From: Allobosea sp. BK604
GTDB lineage: Bacteria > Pseudomonadota > Alphaproteobacteria > Rhizobiales > Beijerinckiaceae
Length of the DNA: 64,000 bases
Reading direction: 5' to 3'
Assembly: GCF_004341515.1 (NCBI RefSeq)
Contig: NZ_SLZF01000016.1
Coordinates: forward strand, 117,423-181,422
The notes under the pieces: model-generated
Database searches by the model: none
Seen by the model: the letters and a program-made list of their open reading frames with translations, nothing else
Told to the model about the DNA's origin: nothing
Made by a program: the position numbers and the translations under genes
Shown: positions 26,449 through 36,823 of the stretch, piece after piece
Layout of the letters: each line of letters starts with the position of its first letter
Position numbering within the stretch: the first letter of the stretch is position 1

Positions 26449-28062
26449 ATGCCGGGGTCGCAGCAGTCAAGGATCATCTACCGGTTCGACCAGTTCTCCT
26501 TGGACCTGGGCCGCGGCACCTTGCGCGGCCTCGACGGGGCCGACCTCGCATTGCGCCCCAAGGCGTTCTCGCTGCTGTCCTATCTCCTCGACCATCCCGG
26601 CCGGCTTCACTCCCGCGAGGCCCTGTTCGAGGCTCTGTGGCCGGGCCTGATCGTGAGCGACGACAGCCTGACCCAATGCGTCAGCGATCTGCGGCGTGCG
26701 CTCGGAGACCGCGCAAATCACGTGCTCCGGACCGTGCCGCGGCGCGGCTATATCCTCAGCGCGGATGTCGAGAAGCAGAGCATCGAGCCCAGTCCGATTC
26801 CGCGACCGGCTGCCCAGCCGGCCGCCGCCGCGATCGATGCCGAGACGACCCGCCGCGAGCTGATCCTGATCGAGCGCGTTTCCGCGGCGCATGACGCGGA
26901 CGCGGCTCTGCTGGAGGAGATCTGGGGTGAGCTGTTCCTTCAGCTTGCCCGTTTCGAGGAACTGCGGGTGGTCCGCGTCGGTGGCGGCGCCGGCTCGGAA
27001 GGCTACCGCGTCCGCAGCGACGCGCGTGTGGTTCACGGGCATCTGCGCGCTTCGGTCCTGCTGGAGGATGCCGAGACGGGGGTGGTGATCTGGACCGAGC
27101 CGATCGACCAGCCGCTCAGTGACCTCGCCGCAATGAGCGAGAGGCTGGCCATCCCGCTCGCCCACCATATCGCGCGCCAGGCGGCGTCGGAGAGCCGTCG
27201 ACGCGCGAGGCACAAGGCGCCGGCCGCCTTGAATGCGCGCGAGCTCTGTCTTCTGGCCGCGGATCACCACCAGCGCGGCACCGAGACTGACACGGCCACG
27301 GCTCAGGCCCTGCTCGAACGCGCCATCGCGCTCGATCCCGACTACGCCCCGGCCTATGCCTGGCAAGCCTATGTGGTGCAGCGCGGACTGACCTACGGCT
27401 GGGGGGCGCTGAAGGGCGAGGCCGCCCGGGACCGGGCGCTGGCGCTGGCGCGCCATGGTGCGGTGCTCGCGCCCGATTCCCCGCTCTGCCTCTCACGCCT
27501 GGCCTATTGCCTTTATCTGTGCGCGCGCTGGGACAAGGCGGTTCTCACCGCGCGCATGGCGCTGACCGGAGCCTGGACGGCCGGCGTCAACGAGTGCGTC
27601 ACCTGCAGCGAGGTGCTGGCGCAAGGAGGGCATCCGGACGAGGCGGTGGAGGTGATGCGGCGCATGTTGCGCTTCGATCCCTATTCCCCGCCCACCGTCT
27701 ACTCGGTGCTGGGCCGTGCCCTGCTGATGGCGGGACGGTCCGAGGAAGCTCTCCCGGAGCTCCGCATCTGCGCGGCGCGGCTGCCCGATTATGCCGGCTG
27801 CCACCATTCGATCCTGATGGCCGCGCATGAGAACGGCCACGCGGACGAGGCGCGCCGCGCCTATCAGGACATTCAGCGTCTCCAGCCTGGCTGGCGACCG
27901 CTCGAGAATGGCGGTCCCTGGTTCTTCCGCGAGGCCGCGGATGCGGAGCGGCTTCATGCCGCATTCGATGCGGTGCGCGCGGCAGCGCTGCACGACCAGC
28001 AAGGGACGACAACGGGTGACGTGTTGAGCTTTCGGCCGAGGGAAAGGTCGAACCGTCCCTGA
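26449..28062 (+). CDS. CadC-like regulator: OmpR-type winged helix fused to TPR domain
   Basis: A 537-residue protein. Residues 8-105 are an OmpR/PhoB-type DNA-binding domain (LRPKAFSLLSYLLDHPGRLHSREALFEALWP, then DDSLTQCVSDLRRALGD and TVPRRGYIL). The middle has the GxxVxWTEPID-like region found in adenylate-cyclase/TPR regulators (VVHGHLRASVLLEDAETGVVIWTEPID). The C-terminal half carries tetratricopeptide-like helical repeats (ALLERAIALDPDYAPAYAWQA). No membrane helix or receiver domain is present. It is divergent from the small exported-protein genes, which it may regulate. The upstream open frame to 26371 precedes the ATG without a binding site. Confidence 0.82.
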   Translation: MPGSQQSRIIYRFDQFSLDLGRGTLRGLDGADLALRPKAFSLLSYLLDHPGRLHSREALFEALWPGLIVSDDSLTQCVSDLRRALGDRANHVLRTVPRRGYILSADVEKQSIEPSPIPRPAAQPAAAAIDAETTRRELILIERVSAAHDADAALLEEIWGELFLQLARFEELRVVRVGGGAGSEGYRVRSDARVVHGHLRASVLLEDAETGVVIWTEPIDQPLSDLAAMSERLAIPLAHHIARQAASESRRRARHKAPAALNARELCLLAADHHQRGTETDTATAQALLERAIALDPDYAPAYAWQAYVVQRGLTYGWGALKGEAARDRALALARHGAVLAPDSPLCLSRLAYCLYLCARWDKAVLTARMALTGAWTAGVNECVTCSEVLAQGGHPDEAVEVMRRMLRFDPYSPPTVYSVLGRALLMAGRSEEALPELRICAARLPDYAGCHHSILMAAHENGHADEARRAYQDIQRLQPGWRPLENGGPWFFREAADAERLHAAFDAVRAAALHDQQGTTTGDVLSFRPRERSNRP

Positions 28063-28158
28063 TGCGAAAGCATTGGGCGGTGCAGCGCAAGAGCGGACGC
28101 AGCCTCCTTGCAGGCTTTCGGTCTGGGGGCCGGTGACCGGATCATTCCGCCGGGGGCC

Positions 28159-28194
28159 GGATGCTGCCGGGGGCTCATGAGCCCGGCAGCATCC
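28159..28194. terminator. Hairpin between convergent genes
   Basis: ggatgctgccggg (28159-28171) pairs perfectly with cccggcagcatcc (28182-28194), a 13-bp stem with a 10-base loop, lying between the ends of two convergent genes. There is no T tract on either side, so it is not a textbook intrinsic terminator, but position and strength fit a bidirectional stop. Confidence 0.45.
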
Positions 28195-28202
28195 AAGGCG
28201 AC

Positions 28203-29990
28203 CTATTTCAGATTGAGCGGGGGTGGGGAGTTCATGTCCAGCCCAGGCAATCTGCCGCCCGGGCCAAGTCCCGGGATCTGGATCGAGTCGAATTGCTTGT
28301 CGATCGCCTTCTGGTCGAGCTGCACGGCCGATGCCTTGTAGTGCATCACCATTTGCGGAAAGAGCACGACGAGCGCCACCATGATGAGCTGGATCACCAC
28401 GAAGGGCACGGCGCCCCAGTAGATCTGCGCGGTCGTGACCGGCTCCATCTGCTTGCCCGTGATCTTGTCCTTGTAGGCCGCCTTGGGTGCGACGGAGCGG
28501 AGGAAGAATAGCGCGAAGCCGAAGGGCGGGTGCATGAACGAGGTCTGCATGTTCACGCCGAGGATGACGCCGAACCAGATCAGGTCGATCCCGAGCTTGT
28601 CCGCGGCGGGCCCGAGCAGGGGCACGATGATGAAAGCCAGCTCGAAGAAGTCGAGGAAGAAGGCGAGCAGGAACACCATCACGTTGACGACGATCAGGAA
28701 GCCGGTCGCGCCGCCCGGCAGGCCGACGAGCAGGTGCTCGACCCAGACATGGCCGTTGACCCCGTAGAAGGTCAGCGAGAACACGCGCGCGCCGACCAGG
28801 ATGAACAGCACGAAGGCCGAGAGCTTGGCGGTCGATTCCGTCGCCTGCTTGAGCAGGTCGAAGGTCATGCGCCGCTTGCCGAAGGCGAGCAGGATCGCGC
28901 CCGCCGCGCCCATCGCGCCGCCCTCGGTCGGGGTCGCGACGCCGATGAAGATCGTGCCCAGCACCAGGAAGATCAGCGCCAGCGGCGGCACCATCACGAA
29001 GATGACCTGCTCGGTCATGCGGGACAGCAGCTTGAGGCCGAGGAGCCGGTTCAGCACGGCGATGACGAAGGAGACGGCGACCATGATCGACATGGTCAGC
29101 ACGACGAAATCGGCGCCGGGCGCCACCTTCGTATAGAGCTTCATGTAGGCATAGGCGATGGCGAGCGAGAGGATCGTCACCACCAGCAGCGAAAAGCGCC
29201 GCGTCTTGCCATCGGGGTCGCGCAGCGTCTGCGCCTCGGGCGGCAGGCCGGGTGCGCGCTTCGGGTAGATGATGGTGACGAGGAAGACATAGCCGGCATA
29301 GAGCGCCGCCAGCACCAGGCCGGGGATGAAGGCGCCCTCGTACATGTCGCCGACCGAGCGGCCGAGCTGGTCGGCGAGCACGATCAGGACGAGGGAGGGC
29401 GGGATGATCTGCGCCAATGTGCCGGAGGCTGCGATCACGCCGGAGGCGAGGCGGCGGTCATAGCCGTAGCGCAGCATGATCGGCAGCGAGATCAGGCCCA
29501 TCGAGATCACCGAGGCCGCGACCACGCCGGTGGTGGCGGCGAGCAGAGCGCCGACGAAGATGACCGCATAGGCGAGACCGCCGCGGATCGGCCCGAAAAG
29601 CTGGCCGATCGTATCGAGCAGGTCCTCGGCCATGCCTGAGCGCTCGAGCACCAGACCCATGAAGGTGAAGAACGGGATGGCGAGCAGCACGTCGTTGTTC
29701 ATCGTGCCGTAGATGCGCTCAGGCAGCGCCTGCAGGAAGTTCTCCTGGAACATCCCGAGATCGATGCCGACCAGCGCGAAGAGCAGGCCGTTGGCGGCGA
29801 GCGCGAACGCGACCGGATAGCCGAGCAGCAGGAAGACGACCAGCGTCGCGAACATCACGGGCGCCATGTTGGCGCGCAGGAAGTCGCCGAGTCCGGCGGC
29901 ATGGGCCTCGCCCATATTCAGGCACAGGAAGGCGGCGAGCGTGAGCGTCAGCAGCGGGCCGGCGGCGCGCGGAAGGCGGGACAGGGTCAT
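28203..29990 (-). CDS. TRAP transporter large permease (DctM type, long form)
   Basis: A 595-residue membrane protein with more than a dozen helices and DctM motifs such as IPFFTFMGLVLERSGMAEDLLD, ATTGVVAASVISMG and LAQIIPPSLVLIVLAD. It is about 160 residues longer than ordinary DctM proteins, like the permeases of the mannitol/chloroaromatic TRAP group; the extra part includes an N-terminal helix and a middle insertion. It forms the Na+-driven channel with the DctQ protein encoded 34 bases upstream. No solute-binding protein gene is adjacent. Start ATG 29990. Confidence 0.9.
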   Translation of the reverse strand: MTLSRLPRAAGPLLTLTLAAFLCLNMGEAHAAGLGDFLRANMAPVMFATLVVFLLLGYPVAFALAANGLLFALVGIDLGMFQENFLQALPERIYGTMNNDVLLAIPFFTFMGLVLERSGMAEDLLDTIGQLFGPIRGGLAYAVIFVGALLAATTGVVAASVISMGLISLPIMLRYGYDRRLASGVIAASGTLAQIIPPSLVLIVLADQLGRSVGDMYEGAFIPGLVLAALYAGYVFLVTIIYPKRAPGLPPEAQTLRDPDGKTRRFSLLVVTILSLAIAYAYMKLYTKVAPGADFVVLTMSIMVAVSFVIAVLNRLLGLKLLSRMTEQVIFVMVPPLALIFLVLGTIFIGVATPTEGGAMGAAGAILLAFGKRRMTFDLLKQATESTAKLSAFVLFILVGARVFSLTFYGVNGHVWVEHLLVGLPGGATGFLIVVNVMVFLLAFFLDFFELAFIIVPLLGPAADKLGIDLIWFGVILGVNMQTSFMHPPFGFALFFLRSVAPKAAYKDKITGKQMEPVTTAQIYWGAVPFVVIQLIMVALVVLFPQMVMHYKASAVQLDQKAIDKQFDSIQIPGLGPGGRLPGLDMNSPPPLNLK

Positions 29991-30024
29991 GGATGCTTCT
30001 TCCGAAATTCTTCCGCTGCGTTGC

Positions 30025-30624
30025 TCAGGAGGCCAGGCCCTGCGCCTTCGCCTGGTCGAGCAGGCGTTGCGCTTCCGCCTCGGCCGCGGCGGCATGGCCG
30101 CTCGCCACCTCTTCGTCCTCGAGGTGTCCGGTCATGATGGCGATCTGCTTGATCACCTCGGAGATGCCCTGGAAGGTCAGCATCACGAAGCCGACGACCA
30201 CGAGGCCCTTTGCCGGCCATTGCGCCAGGCCGCCCGCCGAGAGGGACTGCTCGTTGATGGCGTAGGAGCGCAGGAAGAAGGGCCAGGAATGGTAGACAAT
30301 CAGCACCGTGAACGGCAGCAGGAAGAAAAGGTGGCCGAGGAGGTCGATCCATTGGCGCACGCGCTTCGGCAGCATGCTGTTCACGATGTCGATGCGGATA
30401 TGCTCCTTTAGTTGCAGCGTCCAGGACGCGCACATCAGGAAGACCGCGCCGAACAGCATCCATTGCAGCTCGAGCCAGGCGTTCGAGGAGACGTTGAACA
30501 GCTTTCTGACGATCGCGTTCACCGTCGCGATGATCACGGCAAGCAGAATCAGCCAGGCGATTTTCTTGCCGATCTGGCCATTTATGGCGTCGATGATCCG
30601 GCTGATTTTCAGGAGCGCTTGCAT
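30025..30624 (-). CDS. TRAP transporter small permease (DctQ type)
   Basis: A 199-residue protein with four membrane helices and the DctQ pattern NAWLELQWMLFGAVFLMCASWTLQLKEHIRIDIVNSMLP. The C-terminus is a charged, alanine-rich helix with a cytosolic look (HAAAAEAEAQRLLDQAKAQ). It pairs with the long DctM-type permease just downstream. Both genes follow an NhaA gene by 40 bases in the same direction, so a common transcript is possible. Confidence 0.9.
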   Translation of the reverse strand: MQALLKISRIIDAINGQIGKKIAWLILLAVIIATVNAIVRKLFNVSSNAWLELQWMLFGAVFLMCASWTLQLKEHIRIDIVNSMLPKRVRQWIDLLGHLFFLLPFTVLIVYHSWPFFLRSYAINEQSLSAGGLAQWPAKGLVVVGFVMLTFQGISEVIKQIAIMTGHLEDEEVASGHAAAAEAEAQRLLDQAKAQGLAS

Positions 30625-30664
30625 GGGATGCTCTTCTCTTTGGGGCGTTTGTCGGCGGGCGTGG

Positions 30665-31852
30665 TCAGCGAGAATTCCCCGGCCGCGCCAGGCGGAGCAC
30701 GACGTATCCCGATAGGCCGGCCAGGAGGGAGCCGGCCAGAATGCCGTATTTCACACGGTCCTGCATGGATGCGTCTTCAAATGCCAATAATCCGATAAAC
30801 AGGCTCATAGTGAAGCCGATGCCACAGAGCAATGCGACACCGAACATTTGCGTCCAGGTCGCTTTCGGTGGCAGGTCGGCCCAGCCGCTTCGTTCCATCA
30901 GCAGGACGGCGCCGAACACGCCGATGAGCTTGCCGAAGAGAAGACCGGCGGCGACGCCGACCGCCAGGGTGTCCGACATCACCGCCGGGCTGAGCTTCGC
31001 GAACGAAACACCGGCGTTCGCGAAGCCGAAGATCGGTATGATGACGAAGCAGACGGGGACATGGAGAGCATGTTCGAGGCGATGCAGCGGCGACTCTGCG
31101 GGCGCCGCCTCGGGCCTTCCTGGCGTGGTCTTGATCGGGATGGTCAGGGCCAGCAGCACGCCGGCTATCGTCGCATGCACGCCCGACATCAGCACGAGCG
31201 TCCAGAGGACCAGGCCCAAGGCGAGATAGAGGGGCAGGCGATCATAGCCGAGTGCATTCAGGCTGCGCAGGATGCCGAATACGAAGATCGCGCCAAAAAG
31301 CGCGTAGGCATCGAGCTCGGCCGTATAGAATATCGCGATGATGATGACCGCGCCGAGGTCGTCGATGATTGCGAGCGCGGCCAGAAAGACCTTGAGCGAG
31401 CCCGGCACGCGCGACCCGAGCAGCGACAGAACGCCCAGGGCGAAGGCGATGTCCGTCGCAGCCGGAATCGCCCAGCCGCGCAGCGCGGCCGGCTCGCTGA
31501 GGTTGATCAGGACATAGATCAGACCCGGCACGATCATCCCGCCAAGGGCGGCGACGCCAGGAAGTGCCCGGCGCGACCAGGTCGACAGCTGGCCGTCGAG
31601 CACCTCCCGCTTGATCTCGAGCCCGACGCGCAGAAAGAACACGGCCATCAGGGCATCGTTGATCCAATGCAACAGGCTGAGCGGGCCGATGTAGGCCTGC
31701 AACGCCGCGAAATAGGCGGGAGCCAGCGCCGAGTTGGCAATGATGATGGCCAGGAACGCGGCCGCCAGAAGCACGAGTCCGCCGGCCGTCTCGTTGCGGA
31801 GGAAATCACGGAGCGTTGAAAAGGGTCGGATTGCCCTGGACGTCCCGCTCAT
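30665..31852 (-). CDS. nhaA: Na+/H+ antiporter NhaA (copy 1)
   Basis: A 395-residue antiporter, of normal length, that expels Na+ in exchange for protons. The key aspartates are present: ATDIAFALGVL (Asp134) and AIIDDLGAVIIIAIF (Asp164, Asp165), with LHWINDALMAVFF and GIGFTMSLFIGLLAF. One residue is odd: the helix normally reading FFLLVGLEIKRE has FFLRVGLEIKRE, with Arg75 in a hydrophobic position. A second nhaA gene lies 3.7 kb away. The ATG at 31852 is chosen because relatives start about 20 residues before LRNETAGG; the frame is open upstream through a pseudogene. Confidence 0.9.
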   Translation of the reverse strand: MSGTSRAIRPFSTLRDFLRNETAGGLVLLAAAFLAIIIANSALAPAYFAALQAYIGPLSLLHWINDALMAVFFLRVGLEIKREVLDGQLSTWSRRALPGVAALGGMIVPGLIYVLINLSEPAALRGWAIPAATDIAFALGVLSLLGSRVPGSLKVFLAALAIIDDLGAVIIIAIFYTAELDAYALFGAIFVFGILRSLNALGYDRLPLYLALGLVLWTLVLMSGVHATIAGVLLALTIPIKTTPGRPEAAPAESPLHRLEHALHVPVCFVIIPIFGFANAGVSFAKLSPAVMSDTLAVGVAAGLLFGKLIGVFGAVLLMERSGWADLPPKATWTQMFGVALLCGIGFTMSLFIGLLAFEDASMQDRVKYGILAGSLLAGLSGYVVLRLARPGNSR

Positions 31853-32091
31853 GGCCTGGCCTCCGCGCGGGAGGCAGCTTCGGGGTAGCCAGGCGGTACA
31901 GGAATCGCGGGGACGGTATCGGCCGGAACAGGCAGGGTCATGCGCATAGGTCTCCTGCGCTGGCGGCCCGACCAGCGCAGTAACCTGCCCGCTCTCAAAC
32001 GAGCGGAGCACCCAAGCCTCTATTGCATCGACGCGAGCCGCTCGCAACCTGCCGGAAATCGACTTGAGCGGGCTGTTATGCGAGCCCGATC

Positions 32092-32392
32092 TCCGTCTCG
32101 GCTTGCCACAGCGGGCGGCGGCTCGTGCAGGAAGAAATCCCCGAGCGGGTCTGACCCCGTTGGTGATGGCGCTCCAGTTGGGCAGCATCCGGCCCAGCCC
32201 GGTGCAGGCCCGGGATGAAGGCGAGATGCAGCTCCCGCGCGATGCGCGTCCAGAACTCGCTGGACGCGCTGCCGGCGATCAGGCTGGCGTTGACCGCACC
32301 GATCGAGATGCCGATCACCCAGTCCGCCTCGACGCCGGCCTCGTGTAGCGCCTGCTAGGCGCCGGCCTGGCAGGCACCGATATGGATAGGAG
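32092..32392 (-). pseudogene. Patatin-like phospholipase remnant
   Basis: Leftward translation gives GACQAGA, a TAG stop at 32357-32355, then QALHEAGVEADWVIGISIGAVNASLIAGS and SSEFWTRI. This is the N-terminal part of a patatin-like protein: glycine-rich oxyanion segment and GxSxG nucleophile elbow GISIG. Relatives have a tyrosine where the TAG stands. Downstream, LPNWSAITNGV continues the family pattern only in another frame, and the catalytic DG half is missing. The gene is broken by a nonsense codon, a frameshift and truncation. Confidence 0.6.
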
Positions 32393-32534
32393 AGCTCCTG
32401 CAAACGGCTGGGAGTTCCGCAGCCGCTTGCAGGAAAGACCGGACGATCGTTCGGGGCACGCCGGATGCTGTTTGGACGCTGGTCGTCTCCGGCTCGACGC
32501 TTCTTCGCCCCTTGCGATGAGCGGCGAGGCTGGG

Positions 32535-33644
32535 TCAGCCCGCCCTGGCCGCCTCCGGCAAGGTCGCGAGCACGCGCTCGGTGAAGGCCTTCGTGCCGAG
32601 CCGGCCGCCGAGATCGCCGGTGCGCTGCTCGGGGACGCGGATGGTCAGGTCGAGCGCGCGCTCGATCGCGGCCCCGGCGCGCAGCAGCGCCTCATTGCCG
32701 CGGCGCTCGCCGAGCCAGGTCAGCAGCATCGCGGCCGAGCCGATCAGCGAGCAGGGATTGGCGCGGTCCTGGCCGGCGATATCCGGCGCCGAGCCGTGCT
32801 GGGCCTGCGCCACCGCATGCTCGCGCCCGGCATTGAGCGAGGCGGCGAGGCCGAGGCTGCCGGAGATCTCCGAGGCCTGGTCGGAGAGGATGTCGCCGAA
32901 CATGTTGGTGGTCACGATCACGTCGAAGACGCCGGCATCGCGCACCAGCAGCGCCGCCATGGCGTCGATGATCTTCTCCTCATAGGCGACTTGCGGGTAG
33001 CGCGCCGCGACCGAGCGCACGCATTCGAGGAAGAGCCCGTCCGAGATGCGCAGGACATTGGCCTTGTGCACGGCCGTGACCTTGCGCCGGCGCTGCATGG
33101 CGAGCGCGAAGGCGCTCTCGGCGATGCGCAGCGAGGCCTCGCGCGTCACCTTGCGGAAGGAGAGGGCGAGATCCGGCGTCGGCATGATCTCGCCGGGGCC
33201 GAGATGCATCGAGCGGTCCGAATAGAAGCCCTCGGTGTTCTCGCGCACGACCACGAGATCGAGCGGCTTGCCGCAGCGCGGCTCGAACCCCTCGCGCGAG
33301 CGCGCCGGCCGGATATTGGCGTAGAGATCGAGCCGCTTGCGCAACTGGCCGGACGGGTTGAGCCCGCCCTTCTCGGCCGGCGGATACTCGTTATGCGAGA
33401 CCGGGCCGAGGATGATGCCGTCAGCGCGCCTGGCCGCCTCGAACACGGCCTCGGGGAAGGTCGTGCCCTGCTTCTCCAGCGCGGTGAAGCCGATCTCGGC
33501 CTGCTCATAGGCCAGCGCGAAGCCGAAGAGACGGCTCGCCGCATCCAGCACCTGCACCGTGGCGCCGCAGATCTCGCGCCCGATGCCGTCGCCTTCCAGG
33601 ACCAGGAGCTGCAGGGGCGCATTCGTCGCTGTCGTTTCGGTCAT
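32535..33644 (-). CDS. Isopropylmalate/tartrate/isocitrate dehydrogenase family protein
   Basis: A 369-residue beta-decarboxylating dehydrogenase: LLVLEGDGIGREI at the N-terminus, LYANIRPARS and LDLVVVRENTEGFYSD (substrate loop), KANVLRISDGLFLECVR (catalytic lysine region) and TTNMFGDILSDQASEISGSLGLA (metal and NAD binding). The leucine-pathway LeuB normally sits in a leu operon; here the partner is a tricarboxylate-type binding protein gene 126 bases upstream under a GntR regulator, suggesting catabolism of a hydroxy-di- or tricarboxylic acid. The precise substrate is unknown. Start ATG 33644; the open frame upstream is alanine-rich shadow. Confidence 0.86.
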   Translation of the reverse strand: MTETTATNAPLQLLVLEGDGIGREICGATVQVLDAASRLFGFALAYEQAEIGFTALEKQGTTFPEAVFEAARRADGIILGPVSHNEYPPAEKGGLNPSGQLRKRLDLYANIRPARSREGFEPRCGKPLDLVVVRENTEGFYSDRSMHLGPGEIMPTPDLALSFRKVTREASLRIAESAFALAMQRRRKVTAVHKANVLRISDGLFLECVRSVAARYPQVAYEEKIIDAMAALLVRDAGVFDVIVTTNMFGDILSDQASEISGSLGLAASLNAGREHAVAQAQHGSAPDIAGQDRANPCSLIGSAAMLLTWLGERRGNEALLRAGAAIERALDLTIRVPEQRTGDLGGRLGTKAFTERVLATLPEAARAG

Positions 33645-33770
33645 GATGATCTGGTCCGGTTCGGAAAGTAAGGCTGCCCGCAAGGCGCGCGGCAAGGCGG
33701 GCAGGGGATCGGCGGGCAGGGGATTGGCGGGCAGAGGATTGGTGGGCAGGGGAGTGGCGGGACGCTGGCG

Positions 33771-34748
33771 CTATTCGACCTTGATATTCGCCTCGGTCAC
33801 CACCTTCGACCATTTCTCGCGCTCGGCCTTGACGAAGGCGCCGAATTCCTGCGGCGTGTTGCCGATCGGCTGGGCGCCTTCGAGCTCGAGATTCTTGCGC
33901 ACCTCCGGCAGGTTGATGATGGTCGCGACCTCGTTGCGCAGCTTGTCGATGATCGGCTGCGGCGTGCCCTTGCGCACGAAGACGCCGTACCAGCCGCTCG
34001 CCTCATAGCCGGGCACGCCGGCTTCCGAGAGCGTCGGCACGTTCGGCAGGGCAGGGGCCCGCTCCAGCGTGGTCACGGCCAGCGCCTTCAGGCTGCCGCC
34101 ATTCACATGGCCGATCGCCGAGGGCAGCGTCGCGAACATCATCGGGATATGCCCGCCGATCAGGTCGTTGAGGGCAGGGCCGGCGCCGCGATAGGGCGCA
34201 TGTTTCAGGCTGACCTTGGCCATCAGCTCGAACAGCGCGGTGGCGATATGGTTGGCCGAGCCATGGCCGGCCGTGCCGTAGGTCAGGGTGTCCGGCTGCG
34301 CCTTCGCCATGGCGATCAGCTCCGCCACCGAATTGGCCTTCACCGAGGGATGCACCAGGAGCAGCAGCGGCGCCTTGGCGATCAGCGTGACCGGTTCGAG
34401 CACTTCGGCCGGATCATGCCGCAAGTTCTTGAACAGACTCGGGTTCACCGCCATCGGGCCGATATTGCTGATCAGCACGGTATAGCCGTCGGCGGCCGCC
34501 TGGGCCGCGGCGGTCGTGCCGAGATTGCCGCCCGCTCCGGCGCGGTTCTCGACCACGACGCCGACGCCGAGCCGGTCCTGCATCTTCTGCGCGACGGCGC
34601 GGGCGATCACGTCGGTGCCGCCGCCGGCGGCATAGGGCACCACCATGGCGATCGTCTTGTTCGGCCAGTCCAGCGCCTTGGCGCCGGTAACGAGCCCGCC
34701 CGTGGCGAGCGCCAGGCCGAGCGCCAGCCCTGCGAAATTCCGCGACAT
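33771..34748 (-). CDS. Tripartite tricarboxylate transporter (Bug family) solute-binding protein
   Basis: A 325-residue periplasmic protein. The signal peptide (about residues 1-26) is followed by Bug-family hallmarks: DWPNKTIAMVVPYAAGGGTDVIARAVAQKM, VVENRAGAGGNLGT, YGTAGHGSANHIATALFELMA and HAPYRGAGPALNDLIGG. GGGAGGATAC precedes the ATG at 34748. It binds a carboxylate for a TctAB permease, but no tctA or tctB gene is nearby. It is divergent from a GntR regulator and shares a palindrome-rich promoter with it. Confidence 0.92.
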   Translation of the reverse strand: MSRNFAGLALGLALATGGLVTGAKALDWPNKTIAMVVPYAAGGGTDVIARAVAQKMQDRLGVGVVVENRAGAGGNLGTTAAAQAAADGYTVLISNIGPMAVNPSLFKNLRHDPAEVLEPVTLIAKAPLLLLVHPSVKANSVAELIAMAKAQPDTLTYGTAGHGSANHIATALFELMAKVSLKHAPYRGAGPALNDLIGGHIPMMFATLPSAIGHVNGGSLKALAVTTLERAPALPNVPTLSEAGVPGYEASGWYGVFVRKGTPQPIIDKLRNEVATIINLPEVRKNLELEGAQPIGNTPQEFGAFVKAEREKWSKVVTEANIKVE

Positions 34749-34771
34749 GTATCCTCCCAGCTTTTCACTTA

Positions 34772-34792
34772 TTCGGTATACCGAAGTATACT
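34772..34792 (-). promoter_or_regulatory. GntR-type operator: two GTATAC palindromes
   Basis: TTCGGTATACCGAA (34772-34785) is a perfect 14-bp palindrome, and AGTATACT (34785-34792) a second, overlapping by one base. Both are centred on GTATAC, the kind of short palindrome bound by FCD-type GntR regulators. They lie 24 bases before the Bug-protein start and 78 bases before the divergent GntR gene. The palindromes are observed; binding by the neighbour is inferred. Confidence 0.6.
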
Positions 34793-34869
34793 GAACTGGA
34801 GCCGGCCGAGGCAAGCGTTGATTTCCCGGGGCCGGCGCGCGATCACGGGCGCGGAATGCGCGAGGAGGG

Positions 34870-35535
34870 ATGCTCTTGGGGGATTTCGCCGATGTTCAGC
34901 CCGCGGGGTCGCTGGCGGCGCAGGCCTATGCCAGCCTGCGCGGCGCGATCGAGGCCGGCGAGCTGCGGCCCGGCATGCGGCTGCGCGAGGAGGATCTGGC
35001 GGTCCGGATGCAGATGAGCCGCACGCCGCTGCGCGAGGCGGTGCGCCGTCTCGAGGCCGAGGGCTTTTTCGCACGCGAATCCCGCACCCTGGTCGTCGCC
35101 TCGCTCGATCATCAGGCCGTTTCCGAGCTCTACGCGATGCGCGAGGTGCTGGAGGGCACGGCCGCAGCCTTCGCGGCGCGCCATGCCTCGGACAGCGAGA
35201 TCGTGGCGCTGCGCGATCTCCTCGCCATCGAGGCCGATCTGCTCGCGCGCCCGCAGGAGCTGGCGCGCCATAACGAGCGCTTCCACTCGGCACTCTACGG
35301 CGCGGCCCATAACCGCTACCTGCTCAAGACGCTGAACGCCTTGCGCGACGCGCGCGCGTTGCTCGGCCCCTCGACCCTGCTCGACCCGGTCCGGGCCGCG
35401 CAGGCCCATGCCGAGCATGAGGCGCTGGTTAGCGCGATCGAGGCGCATAGCCCGGCCGCGGCGGACGAGGCCGCCCGGCTGCATATCCGCTCCGCCCGGC
35501 GCGAGCGGCTGCGGCGGCTGGTGCAGACGAATTAG
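34870..35535 (+). CDS. GntR-family regulator, FCD domain
   Basis: A 221-residue regulator. The N-terminal winged helix is AYASLRGAIEAGELRPGMRLREEDLAVRMQMSRTPLREAVRRLEAEG; the C-terminal FCD domain has LYAMREVLEGTAAAFAARHAS, HNERFHSALYGAAHN and AHAEHEALVSAIE, supplying the usual histidine/aspartate metal site. It probably represses the divergent Bug-protein and dehydrogenase genes until the organic-acid ligand binds. The ATG at 34870 directly follows the GAGGAGGG stretch; a TTG six bases on gives better spacing and may be the true start. Confidence 0.9.
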   Translation: MLLGDFADVQPAGSLAAQAYASLRGAIEAGELRPGMRLREEDLAVRMQMSRTPLREAVRRLEAEGFFARESRTLVVASLDHQAVSELYAMREVLEGTAAAFAARHASDSEIVALRDLLAIEADLLARPQELARHNERFHSALYGAAHNRYLLKTLNALRDARALLGPSTLLDPVRAAQAHAEHEALVSAIEAHSPAAADEAARLHIRSARRERLRRLVQTN

Positions 35536-35551
35536 CGCATCGGCGCTAGCG

Positions 35552-36823
<1,272 letters not shown>

